Shown here in pieces: positions 35,569 through 45,521 of a DNA stretch of 64,000 nucleotides. The notes below the pieces were generated by a model that was not told the origin of the DNA, did not search any database, and saw only the letters and a list, made by a program, of their open reading frames with translations. Source of the DNA: Gallionellales bacterium GWA2_54_124. GTDB lineage: Bacteria > Pseudomonadota > Gammaproteobacteria > Burkholderiales > Gallionellaceae. Both the position numbers and the translations under genes were made by a program. Each line of letters begins with the position of its first letter. Positions within the stretch are counted from its first letter, which is position 1. The stretch lies in assembly GCA_001801025.1 (NCBI GenBank), contig MGWO01000013.1, positions 78,476 through 142,475 on the forward strand. Direction: 5' to 3'.

Positions 35569-36834
35569 TTAAGGCTTGATGCGGACTTCGCGCTGAGGGA
35601 ATGGAATTTCGATGCCCGACTTTTGGAATTCCCGCCAGATTTCCATATTGATCTTCGAACGCAGCGTTGCCTGAGAGACTTCAGGATCATCCAGCCATAC
35701 TAACAATTCCAGCAAAATCCCGTTGTCTGCAAAGTTAATCAGATTCACGGACGGTGCCGGTTCACTCATCACGTGCTCTTGCTGCCGTGCCGCTTCCGCC
35801 ATGATGCCCATCGCCTGTTCCAGCGGGGTGTTGTAGGCCACTTGCAGGCTAATCTTGATGCGGATTTTTCGGTCTGAATAGGAATGATTACCCAGCGCCT
35901 GCGTGATCGCCATTTCATTTGGAATCAGAAACTCAGTCCCGTCCTGACCGCTTAATACCATATAGCGCCCCGTCAGACGTGCGACCGTCCCGGTGCGATT
36001 ATCCAGCGTAATCACATCTCCCAGCCGTATCGATTTATCGAGCAGAATGATGAAACCGCAGATGTAGTTGCTCGCGATTCGCTGCAGGCCGAATCCCAAG
36101 CCCACGCCCAGCGCGCCGCCGAACACAGACAGCACACGAATATCGATGCCGACCAGCGAGAGCGCAACCAACACTGACAAGACCAGCAAGGCGCCCCGCA
36201 CCACCTTAGTCAGCAGCACGCGAGAACTGGACTCCATCTCTTGCATGCCCATGATGCGCGTTTCAAGGAATCGCCCAAGCCACAAGGCTAGCAGCACCGT
36301 TGCCGCAATCGAAATCAGCCCTTGCAGGATAATCAGCAGTGAAATGTGCTGATGCCCCGCATTGAAGCTCAGATTTTCCATTCCCGCCAGCACCGCATCG
36401 AGCAGACCTGTGACATGCAAGGCAACACCCAGCCAGGCGATCATCGCGATGGTGCGCTCCCAAGACCTGAGTTTGGATGAGTTTGAAAAAACCTTGTGCA
36501 GTACATAGACGAGCAGGCGGATGCAGGCCAGCGACAAAAACAGCGGAATTGCCAGCTTGAGCAATACAAAGGGCGCATCCAGATACCTGAACACTTCCCG
36601 CGCAATCAGTACACCGAACAAGTTCAGCAACGGGAATACAATCCGTTTGACACCGCGTATCGCAACAGTCTGTACTGTTTTTGCAGCCAGCAGATTTTTC
36701 AAAAACAGCGCATCGAACCACCATGCCAGCAGCATGATGACGGCAATAGCGCCTAGCTGCCACACAAGACTCGCAGGTTCGCTGTGCGCAATCAGTTCGA
36801 TCAGCAGATTAGGCGTATCGGGCGTGACGGTCAT
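35569..36834 (-). CDS. MscS-family mechanosensitive ion channel
   Basis: A 421-residue inner-membrane protein with five to six N-terminal helices and then the MscS core: the pore helix SVFGGALGVGLGFGLQRIASNYICGFIIL near residue 235, the beta domain (RLGDVITLDNRTGTVARL) and a C-terminal alpha/beta domain ending VRIKP. It opens when the membrane is stretched to release solutes. It is inserted between the DegS-like gene (convergent) and tatC (same direction, 4-base gap). Confidence 0.92.
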   Translation of the reverse strand: MTVTPDTPNLLIELIAHSEPASLVWQLGAIAVIMLLAWWFDALFLKNLLAAKTVQTVAIRGVKRIVFPLLNLFGVLIAREVFRYLDAPFVLLKLAIPLFLSLACIRLLVYVLHKVFSNSSKLRSWERTIAMIAWLGVALHVTGLLDAVLAGMENLSFNAGHQHISLLIILQGLISIAATVLLALWLGRFLETRIMGMQEMESSSRVLLTKVVRGALLVLSVLVALSLVGIDIRVLSVFGGALGVGLGFGLQRIASNYICGFIILLDKSIRLGDVITLDNRTGTVARLTGRYMVLSGQDGTEFLIPNEMAITQALGNHSYSDRKIRIKISLQVAYNTPLEQAMGIMAEAARQQEHVMSEPAPSVNLINFADNGILLELLVWLDDPEVSQATLRSKINMEIWREFQKSGIEIPFPQREVRIKP

Positions 36835-36838
36835 CGCA

Positions 36839-37582
36839 CTAAAAACGACTGCCGAGTTGCACGGGCTTTTCTACCGGGCGAGTCCAGCTCGCGACGACGA
36901 TTCCAGCCTCGTACAGCAGCCAAAGCGGCAAAGCCAGCATCAGCTGCGAGACAACATCGGGTGGCGTAAAAATTGCGCCGATCACAAACGCTCCCACGAT
37001 GATATACGGCCTGATTTCGCGCAATTTGGCGACCGAGACAACCCCCATGCGCACCAGCAGCACCACTGCCACAGGCACCTGAAAGGTAATGCCAAACGCC
37101 ATAAACATGGACAAGACAAAGCTTAAATATTTGTCGATATCGGTCATCACTGCAACGCCAATGGGTGCTGCTGCCGTGATGAAACCAAACACGACCGGGA
37201 ACACCACAAAGTAAGCAAAACTCATGCCGCAGAAAAACAAAACAGTGCTGGCAAAAATCAGCGGCACGATCATGCGCTTTTCGTGCTCGTATAGTCCGGG
37301 CGCAACGAAGCGCCAGACCTGATACAAAATATAGGGCAACGCGATTAAAAATGACGCCATCAGGGCGACTTTGAGCGGCACAAAGAACGGTGTCGTGACA
37401 TCGGTCGCGATCATCTGCCCGCCTTTGGGCAATTTGGCCAGCAGCGGCTCGGCCAGCAGGGCGTAAAGATCAGAGGCCCACGGGAACAGGCAGATAAATA
37501 CCAGCAGCAACGCAATCCCTGCGTTCATCAAACGCTTACGCAATTCGATAAGATGGGAGATAAAACTCTCGCTGGTGCTCAT
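36839..37582 (-). CDS. tatC: Sec-independent protein translocase TatC
   Basis: A 247-residue protein with six membrane helices. Family motifs are SHLIELRKRLMNAG at the N-terminus, FVAPGLYEHEKR, and the loop glutamate region FVVFPVVFGF. TatC receives twin-arginine precursors; ActB1 in this window is one. The start shares its first base region with the tatB stop. Confidence 0.97.
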   Translation of the reverse strand: MSTSESFISHLIELRKRLMNAGIALLLVFICLFPWASDLYALLAEPLLAKLPKGGQMIATDVTTPFFVPLKVALMASFLIALPYILYQVWRFVAPGLYEHEKRMIVPLIFASTVLFFCGMSFAYFVVFPVVFGFITAAAPIGVAVMTDIDKYLSFVLSMFMAFGITFQVPVAVVLLVRMGVVSVAKLREIRPYIIVGAFVIGAIFTPPDVVSQLMLALPLWLLYEAGIVVASWTRPVEKPVQLGSRF

Positions 37583-37920
37583 CAGGACTCGGGCAACGCC
37601 TTAGTTGATTCGACGGGTTTTGCAAGCGGACTGGCCGCAGCCTGATTGATCTCCCGCACTCCGGCATCGACCGCCTGCCCCGCCTGCTGCATCGATTGCT
37701 GCAGGGCGGCGGCTTCCGCCTGAACCTTTTGCTGCAACTGGCGATATTCATCCATCGCCATGTCGCGCGAAATATCGGATTTAACACTGTTTACATAGCG
37801 CTGCGCGCGCCCGTACAAATGCCCTAAGGTTCGGGCGACTTTCGGCAGGCGTTCAGGTCCGATGACGACTAGGGCGACCACCATCACGACCATCAACTCG
37901 GCGAAACTAAAGTCGAACAT
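37582..37920 (-). CDS. tatB: Sec-independent protein translocase TatB
   Basis: A 112-residue protein: MFDFSFAELMVVMVVALVVIGPERLPKVARTLG is represented at the N-terminus (one helix with the conserved Glu and the GP hinge), then a long amphipathic helix and a tail. TatB works with TatC in substrate recognition. It lies 6 bases after tatA. Confidence 0.96.
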   Translation of the reverse strand: MFDFSFAELMVVMVVALVVIGPERLPKVARTLGHLYGRAQRYVNSVKSDISRDMAMDEYRQLQQKVQAEAAALQQSMQQAGQAVDAGVREINQAAASPLAKPVESTKALPES

Positions 37921-37926
37921 ACCGGT

Positions 37927-38148
37927 TTAGATGTTGCTATGCGTCTTGCTTTTAATTTCGCCTTCGATGGTTTGTCCATCTTCCTTGATCTGCTTGGCAG
38001 GTTCTTCAGCAGGTGTACCCATGCCTTCCTTGAAACCCTTCACCGCCCCGCCCAGATCGCTGCCGATGTTGCGCAGTTTCTTGGTGCCGAACACCAACAT
38101 GACCACAACCAGCACAATCAACCAATGCCAAAGACTCATCGAACCCAT
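37927..38148 (-). CDS. tatA: Sec-independent protein translocase TatA
   Basis: A 73-residue protein with one N-terminal helix ([21 protein letters not shown]), the FG hinge and the amphipathic helix [17 protein letters not shown]. TatA forms the pore for folded proteins. AAGGAG lies 6 bases before the ATG at 38148. Confidence 0.96.
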   Translation of the reverse strand: MGSMSLWHWLIVLVVVMLVFGTKKLRNIGSDLGGAVKGFKEGMGTPAEEPAKQIKEDGQTIEGEIKSKTHSNI

Positions 38149-38166
38149 ACCGAACTCCTTAGATAT

Positions 38167-38514
38167 TTAATTACGTTTGACCATAGGCGGAATGTTGCCG
38201 CCGCCGATGACATGTACATGCAAATGAAAAACTTCCTGACCACCGCCGCGCCCCGTATTGATCACCGTGCGAAAACCGTCACTCAACCCCTGCTCTTTGG
38301 CAAGTTTCGGCGCCAGTAAGAGCAGCTTGCCTAGCATCGCCGCATGATGTGTTTCCGCTTCTGCCAGCGAGGTGAGATGGGGCTTTGGAATCAGCAAAAA
38401 ATGAACGGGGGCAACGGGATTGATGTCGTGAAATGCCAGCACGTCATCGTCTTCATAAACTTTCCGGCAAGGGATCTCACCCTTAGCAATTTTACAAAAC
38501 AGACAATCGCTCAT
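38167..38514 (-). CDS. hinT: HIT-family nucleotide hydrolase (HinT)
   Basis: A 115-residue protein with [20 protein letters not shown] at the start and the histidine triad [10 protein letters not shown] near the end. HinT hydrolyses purine nucleoside phosphoramidates. The start at 38514 overlaps the hisE stop (ATGA); a long upstream frame to 38634 only shadows hisE. Confidence 0.96.
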   Translation of the reverse strand: MSDCLFCKIAKGEIPCRKVYEDDDVLAFHDINPVAPVHFLLIPKPHLTSLAEAETHHAAMLGKLLLLAPKLAKEQGLSDGFRTVINTGRGGGQEVFHLHVHVIGGGNIPPMVKRN

Positions 38515-38828
38515 TTTGCACTCCGGCTGTTTTTTTCCGCAATACCGGACAATCCCTCCCGGCGCGCCAACTCGGTGAGCACATCGTCCACCGACAAGCC
38601 GTGATGGGACAGCATCACCATGCAGTGAAACCACAAATCCGCCGTTTCATAGACGATGTGCGTCTTGTCGCCTTCCTTGCTGGCCAGTATCGTTTCGGTT
38701 GCCTCTTCGCCGATCTTTTTCAGAATGGCGTCTTCGCCTTTACTGAACAGTTTGGCGACATAGGAGCTATCTGGAGACGCCAGTTTGCGCGACTCTATGG
38801 TTTGGGTTAAATCTTGTAATATCGTCAT
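38511..38828 (-). CDS. hisE: Phosphoribosyl-ATP pyrophosphatase
   Basis: A 105-residue all-alpha pyrophosphohydrolase, step two of histidine synthesis. Motifs are [24 protein letters not shown] and the EAADLxxH-like [14 protein letters not shown]. The start at 38828 (MTILQDL) has TAGGA 6 bases upstream; 38834 is too close. Confidence 0.95.
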   Translation of the reverse strand: MTILQDLTQTIESRKLASPDSSYVAKLFSKGEDAILKKIGEEATETILASKEGDKTHIVYETADLWFHCMVMLSHHGLSVDDVLTELARREGLSGIAEKNSRSAK

Positions 38829-38870
38829 ACTCATCCTAAAATTCCCCACTTACCACTTCCCACTAACTGC

Positions 38871-39293
38871 TTACGGTTTTTTATAAATCTCATCAGGCGA
38901 TTTGAGCACGTCGTCCACCTCGCGCCACGCACCCTGCTCAAGACGGGTAAAGAAGCAACTCTGTCGTCCGGTGTGACAGGCAATGCCGCCCTGCTGCTCG
39001 ATCTGCAACAGAATCACATCCGAATCGCAATCGAGACGAATTTCTTTCACCTTCTGGATATGTCCGGATTCCTCACCCTTGTGCCAGAGTTTGCGGCGCG
39101 AACGCGACCAGTACACCGCTTCAGATTTTTGCCAGGTCAGCAGCAGCGCCTCCCGGTTCATCCATGCCACCATCAGCACGCGACCGGTTACTGCGTCCTG
39201 TGCGATAGCGGGAATCAGGCCATCATCCGACCAGTTGATCCGTTTGAGCCAGGGCTCATTTTTTTGCTCGGCATCCTGCTTTCCTGCTTTCAC
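38871..39293 (-). CDS. hisI: Phosphoribosyl-AMP cyclohydrolase
   Basis: A 140-residue enzyme, step three of histidine synthesis. It has [30 protein letters not shown] and the zinc-site residues in LDCDSDVIL and [10 protein letters not shown]. The start is a GTG overlapping the hisF stop (GTGA). hisI and hisE are separate genes here, unlike the enterobacterial fusion. Confidence 0.95.
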   Translation of the reverse strand: MKAGKQDAEQKNEPWLKRINWSDDGLIPAIAQDAVTGRVLMVAWMNREALLLTWQKSEAVYWSRSRRKLWHKGEESGHIQKVKEIRLDCDSDVILLQIEQQGGIACHTGRQSCFFTRLEQGAWREVDDVLKSPDEIYKKP

Positions 39294-40048
39294 AGTCGCA
39301 CCTCGATGCCTTGTGTCGCCATGAATTTCTTGGCCTGCTCGACGGTGTATTCGCCAAAATGGAAGATGCTTGCCGCCAGCACAGCATCCGCGCCACCCTG
39401 TGTCACCCCGTCGGCCAGATGCTGCAAATTGCCCACCCCGCCGCTCGCGATCACCGGAATTTCCAGCGCATCGGTCACAAGACGCGTTAATGCCAGATCA
39501 AACCCGTTTTTCTGCCCGTCACGATCCATGCTGGTCAGCAGAATTTCACCCGCGCCCAGCTGTTGCATTTTAGCGGCCCACTCGACCACATCAAGCCCGG
39601 TGGCTTTTCTGCCGCCATGGGTAAATACTTCCCAGCGCCCGGGCTCTACCTGCTTGGCGTCGATCGCCACCACGATACATTGGGAGCCGTAACGGCTGGC
39701 TGCATCCGCCACCAGCTGCGGATTGAGCACGGCCGAGGTGTTGATGCTCACCTTGTCAGCCCCTGCATTGAGCAGGTTGCGCACATCGGACACCTCGCGC
39801 ACGCCGCCGCCGACAGTGAGTGGAATAAATACCTGAGAGGCGACCTGCTCGATGATGCGGAAAATGATGCCTCTGTCGTCGGAACTTGCGGTGATATCGA
39901 GAAACGTCAGCTCATCCGCGCCCTGTTCATCGTAGCGTTTCGCAATCTCAACTGGGTCACCCGCGTCGCGCAACTCGACAAAGCTCACGCCCTTCACGAC
40001 GCGCCCGCGCGTCACATCAAGACAGGGAATAATGCGTTTAGCCAGCAT
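39290..40048 (-). CDS. hisF: Imidazole glycerol phosphate synthase subunit HisF
   Basis: A 252-residue TIM-barrel cyclase that uses ammonia from HisH to make IGP and AICAR. Motifs are [30 protein letters not shown] [14 protein letters not shown], and the catalytic Asp residues in CLDV and [10 protein letters not shown]. The ATG at 40048 overlaps the hisA stop by one base; a frame to 40165 shadows hisA. Confidence 0.97.
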   Translation of the reverse strand: MLAKRIIPCLDVTRGRVVKGVSFVELRDAGDPVEIAKRYDEQGADELTFLDITASSDDRGIIFRIIEQVASQVFIPLTVGGGVREVSDVRNLLNAGADKVSINTSAVLNPQLVADAASRYGSQCIVVAIDAKQVEPGRWEVFTHGGRKATGLDVVEWAAKMQQLGAGEILLTSMDRDGQKNGFDLALTRLVTDALEIPVIASGGVGNLQHLADGVTQGGADAVLAASIFHFGEYTVEQAKKFMATQGIEVRL

Positions 40049-40794
40049 TACAGTCGAGGAGACAGTTCGTCTGCCAGAGCCTGCGCCGCACGAAAATCCA
40101 GCGTGCCTTCGTAAATCGCGCGGCCCGTGATAGCACCCGTGATGCCTTCGCCCTGCACGGCGCACAAACGGCGCACGTCATCCAGATTGGTGATACCACC
40201 GCTGGCAATGACAGGCACATGCAACGGACGCGCCAGTTCAACGGTCGCTTCGATGTTCACACCCGAGAGCATACCGTCGCGGCCGATGTCGGTGTAGATG
40301 ATCGCCTCGACACCGTAATCCTCAAAGCGCTTGGCAAGATCCGCTACGTCGTGGCCTGTGAGTTTTGACCAGCCGTTCACTGCAACTTTGCCGCCCTTGG
40401 CATCCAGCCCCACCATGATGTGGCCCGGAAAAGCATCGCACGCCTCATGCAGAAAACCCGGCACTTTGACGGCGGCCGTCCCGACGATGATGTAGGTCAC
40501 GCCCAGATCCAGATAGCGCTCGATCGTTTCCAGATCGCGGATGCCGCCGCCCAGTTGCACCGGCACATCGCTGCCAACCGAGGCGATGATGCTGCGCACG
40601 GCCGCTTCATTCTTGGGTTTGCCGGCAAACGCGCCGTTCAGATCGACCAGATGCAGGCGCCGTGCGCCCTGATCCAGCCAGTGTTGTGCCGTCGCGGCGG
40701 GGTCTTCGGAAAACACCGTGGACTCTTCCATCAAGCCTTGCTTGAGGCGTACACAATGACCGTCTTTTAAATCAATCGCAGGAATTATTAGCAT
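40048..40794 (-). CDS. hisA: Phosphoribosylformimino-5-aminoimidazole carboxamide ribotide isomerase
   Basis: A 248-residue TIM barrel with [18 protein letters not shown] at the start (catalytic Asp), [21 protein letters not shown] (second Asp) and [11 protein letters not shown]. It performs the Amadori rearrangement of ProFAR. It sits in the usual order H-A-F. Confidence 0.97.
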   Translation of the reverse strand: MLIIPAIDLKDGHCVRLKQGLMEESTVFSEDPAATAQHWLDQGARRLHLVDLNGAFAGKPKNEAAVRSIIASVGSDVPVQLGGGIRDLETIERYLDLGVTYIIVGTAAVKVPGFLHEACDAFPGHIMVGLDAKGGKVAVNGWSKLTGHDVADLAKRFEDYGVEAIIYTDIGRDGMLSGVNIEATVELARPLHVPVIASGGITNLDDVRRLCAVQGEGITGAITGRAIYEGTLDFRAAQALADELSPRL

Positions 40795-40812
40795 GGCGAA
40801 TAAATAGTGAGG

Positions 40813-41448
40813 TTAAGGATTCCAGTGTATAAAATTTTGCAGCAGTTTGAGCCCTGCCGCCTGGCTTTTTTCAGGGTGGAACTGCACCCCGAAGAGATTT
40901 CCCCGCGCGACCGCGCACACAAACGGCACCGGATAATCGCTCGTTGCCTGTATCAGGCTCTGATCCTGCGGTTTGACATAGTAGCTGTGCACGTAATAAA
41001 AACGCGCATCCTGAGCGATACCATTCCAGAGCGGATGATCCGTCTGGTGCCGGACCTGATTCCAGCCCATGTGCGGCACTTTAAGTTTATTGCCCTCTGC
41101 ATCCTGCATACCACCCGCAAAACGCAGCACATCGCCACTCAATACACCTAAGCCCGGCACATCACCTTCCGCACTGTGCTCGAACAGCATTTGCAGGCCG
41201 ATACAGATACCGAGAAACGGCTTAGTTTGCGCCGCATCAATCACCGCATTGCGCAACCCGCGCGCATCCAGTTCACGCATGCAGTCGGGCATTGCGCCCT
41301 GCCCGGGGAAAACGACGCGCCCGGCCTGCGCGATCACACTGGCATCGTCGGTGACAACAATATCCGCAGCCGGTGCGACATGGCGCAAGGCCTGTTCGAC
41401 CGAGCGCAAGTTGCCCATGCCATAATCAACTATTGCAACATCGACCAT
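40813..41448 (-). CDS. hisH: Imidazole glycerol phosphate synthase glutaminase subunit HisH
   Basis: A 211-residue class I glutamine amidotransferase with VDYGMGNLRSVEQAL, the nucleophile in FLGICIGLQMLFEHSAEGD and the His/Glu pair in VQFHPEKSQ. It feeds ammonia to HisF. The start at 41448 (MVDVAIVDYG) lies 2 bases after the hisB stop; a GTG at 41460 is an alternative. Confidence 0.96.
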   Translation of the reverse strand: MVDVAIVDYGMGNLRSVEQALRHVAPAADIVVTDDASVIAQAGRVVFPGQGAMPDCMRELDARGLRNAVIDAAQTKPFLGICIGLQMLFEHSAEGDVPGLGVLSGDVLRFAGGMQDAEGNKLKVPHMGWNQVRHQTDHPLWNGIAQDARFYYVHSYYVKPQDQSLIQATSDYPVPFVCAVARGNLFGVQFHPEKSQAAGLKLLQNFIHWNP

Positions 41449-41450
41449 TT

Positions 41451-42038
41451 TCAGAGACACCCTTTGGTCGAGGGCATCATGCCCGCCATGCGGGGATCGA
41501 CTTCGATTGCCATGCGCAACGCACGACCGAACGCCTTGAAGATCGTCTCAGCCTGATGGTGCGCGTTGCTGCCTGCCAGATTGTCGATATGCAAGGTCAC
41601 CAGCGCGTGATTGACGAAGCCCTGAAAAAACTCGTGAAACAGATCCACATCGAATGCGCCGATATTACCGCGCACGAACTCGCAGTTAAATACCAGCCCG
41701 GGCCGACCCGACAGATCGAGCACCACGCGCGAGAGCGCTTCGTCGAGCGGCACATAAGCGTGACCGTAACGCGTCAACCCTTTCTTGTCGTCCACCGCCT
41801 GTGCAAAGGCCTGACCCAGTGTAATACCCAGATCTTCAACCGTGTGATGCGCATCGATGTGCAAATCGCCCTGTGCCACGACGCTGATATCGAGCAAGCC
41901 GTGACGCGCGATTTGATCGAGCATGTGATCTAAGAACGGCAATCCGGTCTCAAAACTCGCCTTGCCCGATCCATCCAGATTGAGTTCGACGCTGATCTGC
42001 GTTTCCAGAGTGTTGCGTGTAACTTTTGCGCTGCGCAT
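41451..42038 (-). CDS. hisB: Imidazoleglycerol-phosphate dehydratase
   Basis: A 195-residue manganese enzyme with the two duplicated metal motifs: [15 protein letters not shown] / [11 protein letters not shown] and [14 protein letters not shown] / [13 protein letters not shown]. It is the dehydratase alone, without the phosphatase half found in E. coli HisB. The start at 42038 gives the usual [11 protein letters not shown] repeat-bearing spacer separates it from hisC. Confidence 0.97.
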   Translation of the reverse strand: MRSAKVTRNTLETQISVELNLDGSGKASFETGLPFLDHMLDQIARHGLLDISVVAQGDLHIDAHHTVEDLGITLGQAFAQAVDDKKGLTRYGHAYVPLDEALSRVVLDLSGRPGLVFNCEFVRGNIGAFDVDLFHEFFQGFVNHALVTLHIDNLAGSNAHHQAETIFKAFGRALRMAIEVDPRMAGMMPSTKGCL

Positions 42039-42083
42039 GTCATTCCTTACCACTTAAAAATTATCAGCCATGAAAATTGACTC

Positions 42084-42275
42084 TTCACGCGGAGAAAACC
42101 AAAACAGATCAAAACCGACTCACGCGGAGGCGCTGAGAAAACCCAAACAAATCAAAATGAAACTGTATTTATTTTAGTAAGTTTTTAAGCAAAATTTTCA
42201 GATTGTTGCATGTATCTGCATCAAGCTTCAGTTAGGGGTTTGGTTTTCTCCGCGGTCTCCGCGCCTCCGCGTGAA
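42084..42275. repeat. Interspersed repeat with CGCGGAG-type inverted arms, copy A
   Basis: Left arms at 42084-42098 and 42119-42142 carry TTCACGCGGAG and CTCACGCGGAGGCGC with AGAAAACC after each; the right arm at 42242-42275 is their reverse complement (GGTTTTCTCCGCGG, TCTCCGCGCCTCCGCGTGAA). The arms are short tandem runs of a CGCGGAGA-like unit, and about 100 AT-rich bases lie between them. It fills the hisB-hisC gap. A second copy is at 45773-45938. Confidence 0.8.
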
Positions 42276-42282
42276 CATGTTT

Positions 42283-43368
42283 TTAAAGCTTAACTAATAT
42301 ATCTTGCAAAGCGTCTAGAAAAAGCGCGTTTTGCTCAGGCGTACCGACTGTCACGCGCAAACAATCCGTCAGCATCGGGTGACCGCCATTCAGATTTTTG
42401 ATCAGCACGCCGCGCTCTTTCAATCCGTTAAATACACCGGTCGCATTCGCAATCCGGAACAACAAAAAATTCGCTTCAGAATCATAGACCGTAACACCTT
42501 GAGCTGCAGCGAGCGCCTGATGCAGCGCCACACGGTCTTTTTTGATTTGCTCGGCCTGCTGCAAGAGCACGTCGTGATTATCCAACAGCTTTTGTGCGAC
42601 CAGTTGCGGCAGCACCCCGACATTATACGGTAAACGCAGCTTTTCCAACTGAGTAAGCCAGAGCGAACTTCCCGCCAAAAATCCAAGCCGCAATCCTGCC
42701 ATACCTAGCTTGGAAAAAGTGCGCATCACCAGCAGATTCGGATAGTCAGGCAGCGAGGGAATAAAGCTGTCGCTGGCAAAAGCATAATACGCCTCGTCGA
42801 TGACGACCAACCCCGGGGAGGCTTCGATAATCTCGCGCACCTGCTCACGATCAAACCGGTTGCCGGTCGGATTATTCGGGTAGGCTAAAAAAACCAGCGC
42901 CGGCTGCTCGCGATAAATCGCCTCCAGTGTCGCCGGAAAATCCAGCGAATAATCAGCAGCTAACGGCACGCCCACATAGCGCATACCGACGAAGGTCGCG
43001 ATCATCTTATACATAACGAACGACGGCTCGACCGAAAGTAACACAGCACACGGCTGATTGACCGCCATCGCCAGCAATTGAATCAACTCATCAGAACCGT
43101 TGCCCAATAGCACGGACATCTCATCGGTCAATCCGAGCAGCTGTGAAATTTTATCTTTGAGCGCGCGCGGATCAGGATCAGGATAACGGTTGATCTGCGC
43201 TTCAGCCACCAACTGAGCAATCTCATCTTGCAGCGATTGCGGCAGTAGATAAGGATTTTCCATTGCATCGAGCTTGATCAAGCCCGTGCAATCGGGCACA
43301 TGATAGGCGGAAAGCGCCTGAATTTCGGGACGAATCAGAGTTTGAACCAACTGGGATACGGATGACAT
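42283..43368 (-). CDS. hisC: Histidinol-phosphate aminotransferase
   Basis: A 361-residue PLP aminotransferase. Motifs are [12 protein letters not shown] at the N-terminus, [39 protein letters not shown] and the PLP lysine in [15 protein letters not shown]. The family-typical N-terminal [13 protein letters not shown] is also seen. It is first in the his block, but a repeat of about 190 bases separates it from hisB. Confidence 0.96.
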   Translation of the reverse strand: MSSVSQLVQTLIRPEIQALSAYHVPDCTGLIKLDAMENPYLLPQSLQDEIAQLVAEAQINRYPDPDPRALKDKISQLLGLTDEMSVLLGNGSDELIQLLAMAVNQPCAVLLSVEPSFVMYKMIATFVGMRYVGVPLAADYSLDFPATLEAIYREQPALVFLAYPNNPTGNRFDREQVREIIEASPGLVVIDEAYYAFASDSFIPSLPDYPNLLVMRTFSKLGMAGLRLGFLAGSSLWLTQLEKLRLPYNVGVLPQLVAQKLLDNHDVLLQQAEQIKKDRVALHQALAAAQGVTVYDSEANFLLFRIANATGVFNGLKERGVLIKNLNGGHPMLTDCLRVTVGTPEQNALFLDALQDILVKL

Positions 43369-43441
43369 AAAAGGCGATAGAACGTAATTGAAAATACGAT
43401 GCGAAGCTTACCACAGCTCAATCTTTACTGCGCAAAAGTCA

Positions 43442-43723
43442 TCACGAAATCAGCACAGCCGGGCTAACGCAATTCTCAACCGCATTAACCTGAGAATTTT
43501 GTATGTCCCGGACTATCGTATCTGAGCTGAAATACTGCTCATTCGGCCAGCCAATGCCGTGATACACCGGGGCAAGCATGCGGAAATAGGGTACATTCAG
43601 CAACTCTTTAAATGCACTCCCCGCCAAATAGGGTTTTACATCAAAGATACCGCACACGCCGCTACTGGTTAAAATATCCACCCTAAAATCATCTAGCGTA
43701 ATGGCTTTCAGAATCTTATCCAT
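43442..43723 (-). CDS. DUF2442 family protein
   Basis: A 93-residue protein. It shows the DUF2442 pattern: a short N-terminal strand region (LKAITLDDFRVDILTSSG), GIFDVKPYLAGSAFKELLN and GIGWPNEQYFSSDTI. The family is often encoded next to DUF4160 genes, possibly as a toxin-antitoxin-like pair, though a function is not established. Directly upstream lies a broken DUF4160 gene, so this may be the surviving member. Confidence 0.8.
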   Translation of the reverse strand: MDKILKAITLDDFRVDILTSSGVCGIFDVKPYLAGSAFKELLNVPYFRMLAPVYHGIGWPNEQYFSSDTIVRDIQNSQVNAVENCVSPAVLIS

Positions 43724-43737
43724 TATTAGGTACTCGC

Positions 43738-43997
43738 TTATTTCAACGGATCAATTTTAAAAACAGGATCACCTGCAACGGCCAGTTTCCAATCTACCAT
43801 CAAACTTTCTTTGTGAATTTCAATCCATGCCTGAACCAATTTCAGTTTGGCGTGAGACAAGCTCCCACTCAACACTTCTCCATCCTCAATTGCAATTGAA
43901 GAACATATTCAGCATGAAGGTGAGGTCGTGCATGTTTTTCATTATCGTAAAAATACATCAGGATTAATATCCCGTAAAACATACTGATCGTTGGTAT
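43738..43997 (-). pseudogene. Broken DUF4160 gene
   Basis: Reading the minus strand from 43997 gives (ATA)PTISMFYGILILMYFYDNEKH, then ARPHLHAEY in one frame. After a frameshift near 43898-43908 it continues SSIAIEDGEVLSGSLSH, then AKLKLVQAWIEIHKESL and VAGDPVFKIDPLK up to a stop at 43738. Together these cover the DUF4160 family from end to end. The expected start codon reads ATA, although an AGGTG ribosome site stands before it. It ends 15 bases before the DUF2442 start. Confidence 0.8.
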
Positions 43998-44045
43998 GTC
44001 ACACCTCGCATAACAATACGGCGCAGTGTAGCAAACTTCCTGATT

Positions 44046-44084
44046 AAAAATAAAAAAGCAGGAGAGACTTTCGTCTCCCCTGCT
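44046..44084 (-). terminator. Terminator of the Cyc2-like gene
   Basis: On the minus strand AGCAGG...GAGAC-GAAA-GTCTC...CCTGCT forms a 12-base imperfect stem followed by TTTTTTATTTTT. Confidence 0.88.
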
Positions 44085-44171
44085 CTTTAATTTTTCTGCC
44101 GAATGGGCTAACCGATATTCAGGTTAACTCATCCTGACTAAATCTCTGCCGGACATATGCCCGACATCGAA

Positions 44172-45458
44172 TTAGAACATTGTTTCAAGCAGAAGTGTTG
44201 ATGCATTCTTACCAACTGGTGTTGCACCAGCAACTGCATTCCATGCAGTACCAGACTGAGTTGTGAAGTTCAATGCCAACTCAACGTTTTGAGCCAACTC
44301 ATAAGTTGCACCAACCATAAATGCATTGTCGGTAGAAGCAACAGCATCACCCAGCTTAGCTTGACGCAAGCCGAACTGAACAGTCATCAGACCAGGGATT
44401 ACACCGATATCTGCTGCCAAATTGAATGACGAAGCTTGATTTGCACTAACAGCACCAACCGCACCCTTGGAGTTGAAGTTAGTTACTGTTGGATTCAATG
44501 CATTCAACACACCAGCAGCAGTCGCTGGGGAAGTACCGTAGGAAGCGTAAACGCCTACTGGTGTATTACCCATTTCGCCTTGAGCCTGGAAGTCGATTAC
44601 AGTAGAACGCAATGAGGTGTTAGCCAATACAACAGGCACTGTCTGAGTCGAAGTACCGCTCCAGCTCTGAACACCACCAGCCAATTCCCAACCTGCAACA
44701 TCAACAAAACCAGCAGCACGAACGTAAGTCAGTGGCAAGGAAACAGCAACACCCGTACCAGCAGCTGCAGCTTCAAACTTAGCAATATTCAAGAAACCAC
44801 GATCGTTATTCACTACGAATGACAGACCGGTTGCATTTGTACGGCCACCGCCCAAGTACATAGCAGCAGATGTTGCACGACCATGCTGCAATGAAGGACC
44901 TGCATTACCCATCAAACGATGCACACCACCTACAGCGCCGGTATTCAATGTTTCGAAGCTGTAACCAGCGCCCTGACCGGAAGTTGTAAATGGAACCAGA
45001 CCAACGCGTGTACCTTCAGCAACTTCGAACAGCATTGGCATTTTTGCAGCAGCCAGAGCGCCCGCACCAGCAAAACCGAGTTCTGTCAAGAAACCGGCAA
45101 ATTCAGAAACACGACCACCTGCGAACAATGACAGTTCACCGCCAGAACCTGGAACACCCCAACGACCATTTGCTGAAGTACCTGACTCTGATTGCAGATA
45201 GGTAGTTGCCAATACAGCCATGTTCAATGTTGAAGGAATTGACAGATGCTCGCCTTCTACTTTGCCTTGCGCGCCCATCATGGTAAAACCAGATGATTTA
45301 AATGCACGACCGAAACCGTTCAACAACGGAAAATGCTGGAAGTGACATGCAGAACATGCCATGCCGGTTTGACGTGCAAATACTGGAACAGCAGACGCTT
45401 CTGGAGCGAATGCAGCTGCGGCCATAACGGCTGCGATCGAAAGTACGATTTTCTTCAT
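44172..45458 (-). CDS. Cyc2-like outer-membrane cytochrome-porin fusion
   Basis: A 428-residue protein with signal peptide MKKIVLSIAAVMAAAAFAP and cleavage after ASA. Next comes FARQTGMACSACHFQHFPLL (one haem c motif, CSACH at 35-39) and NGFGRAFKSSGFTM. The remaining roughly 370 residues are rich in alternating small and polar residues, without long helices, and the chain ends in Phe (LLLETMF), as outer-membrane barrels do. This layout, one N-terminal haem joined to a porin, is that of Cyc2, the Fe(II) oxidase of neutrophilic and acidophilic iron oxidisers. The assignment rests on architecture and on the haem-flanking residues as I recall them. An outer-membrane haem protein of other function is possible. 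It is monocistronic with its own terminator. Confidence 0.68.
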   Translation of the reverse strand: MKKIVLSIAAVMAAAAFAPEASAVPVFARQTGMACSACHFQHFPLLNGFGRAFKSSGFTMMGAQGKVEGEHLSIPSTLNMAVLATTYLQSESGTSANGRWGVPGSGGELSLFAGGRVSEFAGFLTELGFAGAGALAAAKMPMLFEVAEGTRVGLVPFTTSGQGAGYSFETLNTGAVGGVHRLMGNAGPSLQHGRATSAAMYLGGGRTNATGLSFVVNNDRGFLNIAKFEAAAAGTGVAVSLPLTYVRAAGFVDVAGWELAGGVQSWSGTSTQTVPVVLANTSLRSTVIDFQAQGEMGNTPVGVYASYGTSPATAAGVLNALNPTVTNFNSKGAVGAVSANQASSFNLAADIGVIPGLMTVQFGLRQAKLGDAVASTDNAFMVGATYELAQNVELALNFTTQSGTAWNAVAGATPVGKNASTLLLETMF

Positions 45459-45521
45459 GATTTATCCTTAAGTATTTTTTGAAGTGATTGCAAGACCTCC
45501 CTGCCTTCACTGAGAACGGAC

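Noticed and set aside
42084..42275. CRISPR array in the hisB-hisC gap
   Set aside because: The repeated CGCGGAG units are adjacent or inverted, with no regular unique spacers and no cas genes nearby.
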